From Actinacidiphila yanglinensis (lineage in GTDB: Bacteria; Actinomycetota; Actinomycetes; Streptomycetales; Streptomycetaceae), in the NCBI RefSeq assembly GCF_900107965.1, contig NZ_FNVU01000029.1, forward strand, positions 50,191-114,190: a stretch of 64,000 nucleotides of DNA, given 5' to 3'. The notes under the pieces are model-generated. The model had not been told where the DNA came from. It worked only from the letters and a program-made list of their open reading frames with translations, and ran no database searches. The stretch's first letter is position 1. Each line of letters starts with the position of its first letter. Both the position numbers and the translations under genes were made by a program. This document shows positions 61,965 through 64,000 of the stretch, piece after piece.

Positions 61965-62253
61965 CGGCGCCGCCGGCCGATCGAGTCCTGATCTTGTTCT
62001 TTATCCAGCAAAGATCTTCCGGGCCTGCCGATGGCCTTGAGGGTCTCGGGGCGTTTGACGGTCTTGCCGACGTCGTAGCAACACCCGGTGACCGGCCGAG
62101 AGGTTGAGCGGTGCGCGGCGCCGAGCCGGCGGCACGGGGATGAGCTCGCCTTGACCCGCACCAGCAGCCGACAACCACGCCCGGTACGAGCCTGCGGTGT
62201 GGTTGCTCGGTAGGTCACGTGAGTGGTCGCCGGCTCCCGCCGTACGGGGCGGC
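61965..62253. other. No gene recognised
   Basis: A minus-strand frame (62000-62100) reads DVGKTVKRPETLKAIGRPG, possibly a transposase scrap, but there is no start and no family match. Confidence 0.3.
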
Positions 62254-62892
62254 TCACGTGTCCGTGGTGTCCGGGCTCCTCCTGGCCCGGTTACGGTGGG
62301 CGGCCTGCTTGGCGCGGTTGCCGCAGATGGCCATGCTGCACCACCTGCGGACGCGTCCTCGGGTGTGATCGGCGAACAGCAGCGTGCAGGCGGGTCCTTC
62401 GCATGCTTTGACGTCCGAGAAGTCCTCCTGGCTGACGGATCTCGCCAGCGCTTCGGCGAGGGGCAGCAGCAGTGATTCGGGCGACCGCCAGCGTCGCGTC
62501 GCCCGCAGTGCGACAGCCGGTGCGTTGCCGTTTTCCTCGGCAGTGAGCTGGAGATATCCCTCGTCGCGTGCGAGCAGCCGGTTCAAGGGCGCCAGTTCCG
62601 CCAGGGCTTCCGCGTCCAAGGGCCTGCCCTTGTGCGCGCCGACGAACGTACGGAACTCCTCGCGCAGGCTGCGGGCCTGAGCGGCGATCGCGTCGAGCTC
62701 TCCGGGCATGGCCTGCCCCCGCAGTGAGGCGAGGGTGCCGTGCGAGACCAGTGCGGCCTGCTCGAGCCAGGCGAGCAGGCCCTCGCCGTCCTCGATCCAG
62801 TCGATCCGGGTGTCAGCAGGCGTGGCGATCGAGTTGAGAAAGTCCAGGCCGGGTGTGTCGGCGAGGAACAGAGCCGGTGCGCGTTGGACCAT
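62254..62892 (-). CDS. ABATE-domain / CGNR zinc-finger regulator
   Basis: A 212-residue protein from ATG 62892 behind GGGGAG. The N-terminal half (LADTPGLDFLNSIATP, GLLAWLEQAALVS) is the ABATE helical domain. The C-terminal part has the zinc-finger signature CEGPACTLLFADHTRGRVRRWCSMAICGNRAKQAAHR with C-x4-C, C-x4-C and the CGNR motif. Such proteins are putative stress-responsive transcription factors. Divergent from the alpha/beta hydrolase at 63059, which it probably controls. Confidence 0.9.
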   Translation of the reverse strand: MVQRAPALFLADTPGLDFLNSIATPADTRIDWIEDGEGLLAWLEQAALVSHGTLASLRGQAMPGELDAIAAQARSLREEFRTFVGAHKGRPLDAEALAELAPLNRLLARDEGYLQLTAEENGNAPAVALRATRRWRSPESLLLPLAEALARSVSQEDFSDVKACEGPACTLLFADHTRGRVRRWCSMAICGNRAKQAAHRNRARRSPDTTDT

Positions 62893-62933
62893 CCTGGCTC
62901 CCCTTTCGTGGGTTCCTTTGATCCCATACGACC

Positions 62934-63005
62934 GTAACCGCCTTGGCTCTTGTTGACAAGTTACTCCGCGCTTCATAACCTTGAAACAAGGATCAGGGCG
63001 GTTAC
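62934..63005. promoter_or_regulatory. Divergent promoter with nested palindromes
   Basis: Outer perfect 9-bp inverted repeat GTAACCGCC / GGCGGTTAC (62934-62942, 62997-63005) encloses CTTGT-TG-ACAAG (62949-62960) and CCTTG-AAA-CAAGG (62979-62991). They lie between the CGNR regulator and the hydrolase and are probable operator sites. Confidence 0.5.
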
Positions 63006-63058
63006 CGAGAGAGGCCCGCCACCCCTCCACCGGGCGGGGAGTCCGAAAGGAGCAGGCA

Positions 63059-63772
63059 ATGTCGCAGAACGACGTCACCGCGGTGCTGGCACACGGCGCC
63101 TGGGCGGACGGGTCGAGTTGGAACAAGGTGATCGCGGGGCTGAGAACAAGAGGGGTGAAGGCGGTCGCGGCGCCGCTGCCGCTCACCTCGCTGGCCGACG
63201 ACATCGCGGCGCTCGAGCGGACGCTGGAACTGGTCGACGGCCCCGTCGTGCTGGTCGGCCACGCCTACGCCGGCGCGGTCATCGGCTCCACGGCCGACGA
63301 GAAGGTCGCGTCGCTGGTGTACGTCGCCGCACTCGCACCCGACGAGGGCGAGACCGTGGCAGACGTCTTCTACCGGGCGCAGCCGCATCCCCGGGCGCCT
63401 GAACTCGGCCCCGACCGGCACGAGCTGATCCGGCTGCCCGGGGAGGCCTTCGCCGGGGCGTTCGCCCAGAACGCCTCCCCGCAGGAACAGGCCCAACTGG
63501 CCGCCACCCAGCGGCCGCTCGCCGCCGCCGCCATCCGAGTCCCGGTGGGGCGTCCCGCCTGGAAGGACCGGCCGAGCTGGTATCTCGTCGCCGAGGAGGA
63601 CCGCATGATCCCCGCCGAGACCCAGCGCTTCATGGCCGGGCGGATGAACGCGCGGATCCGCACCCTGCCGGTCGACCACCTGCCCATGCTCACAGCGCCG
63701 GAAGCAGTGACCGACATCGTGTGGGAAGCCGTACAGGAGGCCGGAGCGGCAATGGCCAGCAGTAACCGCTAA
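63059..63772 (+). CDS. Alpha/beta hydrolase-fold protein, GHAYAG elbow
   Basis: A 237-residue protein from ATG 63059 behind AAAGGAG. LAHGAWADGSSW (oxyanion HG), VVLVGHAYAGAVI at the nucleophile elbow, VAEEDRMIPAETQ (acid) and PVDHLPMLTAPE (His) are the pattern of EstC/salicylate-esterase-like hydrolases. The nucleophile Ser is Ala, so ordinary esterase chemistry is not expected; relatives with GHAYAG exist. Divergent from the CGNR regulator. Confidence 0.85.
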   Translation: MSQNDVTAVLAHGAWADGSSWNKVIAGLRTRGVKAVAAPLPLTSLADDIAALERTLELVDGPVVLVGHAYAGAVIGSTADEKVASLVYVAALAPDEGETVADVFYRAQPHPRAPELGPDRHELIRLPGEAFAGAFAQNASPQEQAQLAATQRPLAAAAIRVPVGRPAWKDRPSWYLVAEEDRMIPAETQRFMAGRMNARIRTLPVDHLPMLTAPEAVTDIVWEAVQEAGAAMASSNR

Positions 63773-63862
63773 ACATCTACTTGGCTAGTTACATCCAAAT
63801 GATCTCAAGAGATTCCGGTGGCCACCCGGCTGCCGCCGAACAGGAAGAAGAGGGTGAACGTC

Positions 63863-64000
63863 ATGGTCGACATCGCGTACCGCACCGCGGACGTGGACGG
63901 TCTCAAGGTGTTCTACCGGGAGGCCGGGGCGCCGGATGCCCCCGTGCTGCTCCTGCTGCACGGATTCCCGTCCTCCAGCCACATGTTCCGCGACCTGATC
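63863..64000 (+). CDS. Alpha/beta hydrolase, N-terminal part (cut by window edge)
   Basis: From ATG 63863 (GTG 63854 alternative) the open frame reads IAYRTADVDGLKVFYREAG and VLLLLHGFPSSSHMFRDLI, the opening of an epoxide-hydrolase/haloperoxidase-type alpha/beta hydrolase with its HGFP oxyanion loop. It runs off the right edge. Confidence 0.8.
   Translation, partial: MVDIAYRTADVDGLKVFYREAGAPDAPVLLLLHGFPSSSHMFRDLI

Noticed and set aside
1..64000. tRNA, rRNA or riboswitch genes
   Set aside because: I found no cloverleaf, rRNA segment or recognisable riboswitch core by eye; a tRNAscan/Infernal run would be needed to exclude small RNAs.

Overview
The window is high-GC actinobacterial DNA, almost certainly Streptomyces: GTG/TTG starts, TGA stops, ATGA and GTGA start/stop overlaps, and many TetR/MarR/STAND-type regulators. 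It is an accessory, rearranged region, probably a chromosome arm. Truncated genes, transposase remnants and five fragments of ATP-dependent DNA ligase genes surround one large, intact biosynthetic locus.

Layout. 1-10.5 kb holds a truncated cation transporter with a broken MerR gene, two alpha/beta hydrolases divergent from a TetR gene, broken SDR genes, a 14-TM exporter with DUF427 and TetR genes, a small secreted Cys-rich protein and an aquaporin. 10.6-16 kb is a recombination zone: pieces of DNA ligase genes, a CDF zinc exporter, and an approximately 1.9-kb element that splits a ligase gene at its Leu-Asp-Gly/Glu-Leu-Val codons. 16-29 kb carries an UppP phosphatase, GNAT, FUSC exporter with MarR, SGNH hydrolase, a triple-S1 protein and several remnants (TcmP, IS256, Mu-type transposase, replication-relaxation protein).

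29.1-57.3 kb is the biosynthetic locus. Its left half is an NRPS system cut into small proteins: P450 and stand-alone A domain (plus strand), then a minus-strand operon running from 40.6 kb down to 32 kb: YciI-like, PCP-C, A-PCP, C-A-PCP, PCP-C. The centre (40.7-43.2 kb) holds an HExxH protein, a 12-codon gene encoding MDVIVIPTEEDE with a near-perfect ribosome-binding site, and a radical-SAM-like protein that lacks the canonical CX3CX2C motif but has a C-terminal CX2CX2C. To the right is a plus-strand, translationally coupled operon: methyltransferase, unknown protein, then DUF402, nucleotidyltransferase, GNAT, two alpha/beta hydrolases (one without nucleophile), a thymidylate-kinase-like and a cytidylate-kinase-like protein, a SunS-like GT2-TPR glycosyltransferase, a second methyltransferase and a luciferase-like monooxygenase. 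It closes with a minus-strand pair: a thioesterase-like protein with Cys at the nucleophile position, and an MFS exporter. The working hypothesis, which is inference, is a hybrid system in which a very short ribosomal peptide (with Thr8 as its only hydroxyl side chain) is modified or used as a scaffold, alongside or joined to a product of the fragmented NRPS.

57.4-64 kb: an IS3 relic is split by an intact-ended 1283-bp IS5-type element (17-bp perfect inverted repeats, TTA target duplication) that carries a DUF2750 passenger gene beside a broken transposase. Next come an XRE-NB-ARC-TPR (STAND) regulator, an ABATE/CGNR regulator divergent from an alpha/beta hydrolase, and the start of another hydrolase cut by the window edge.
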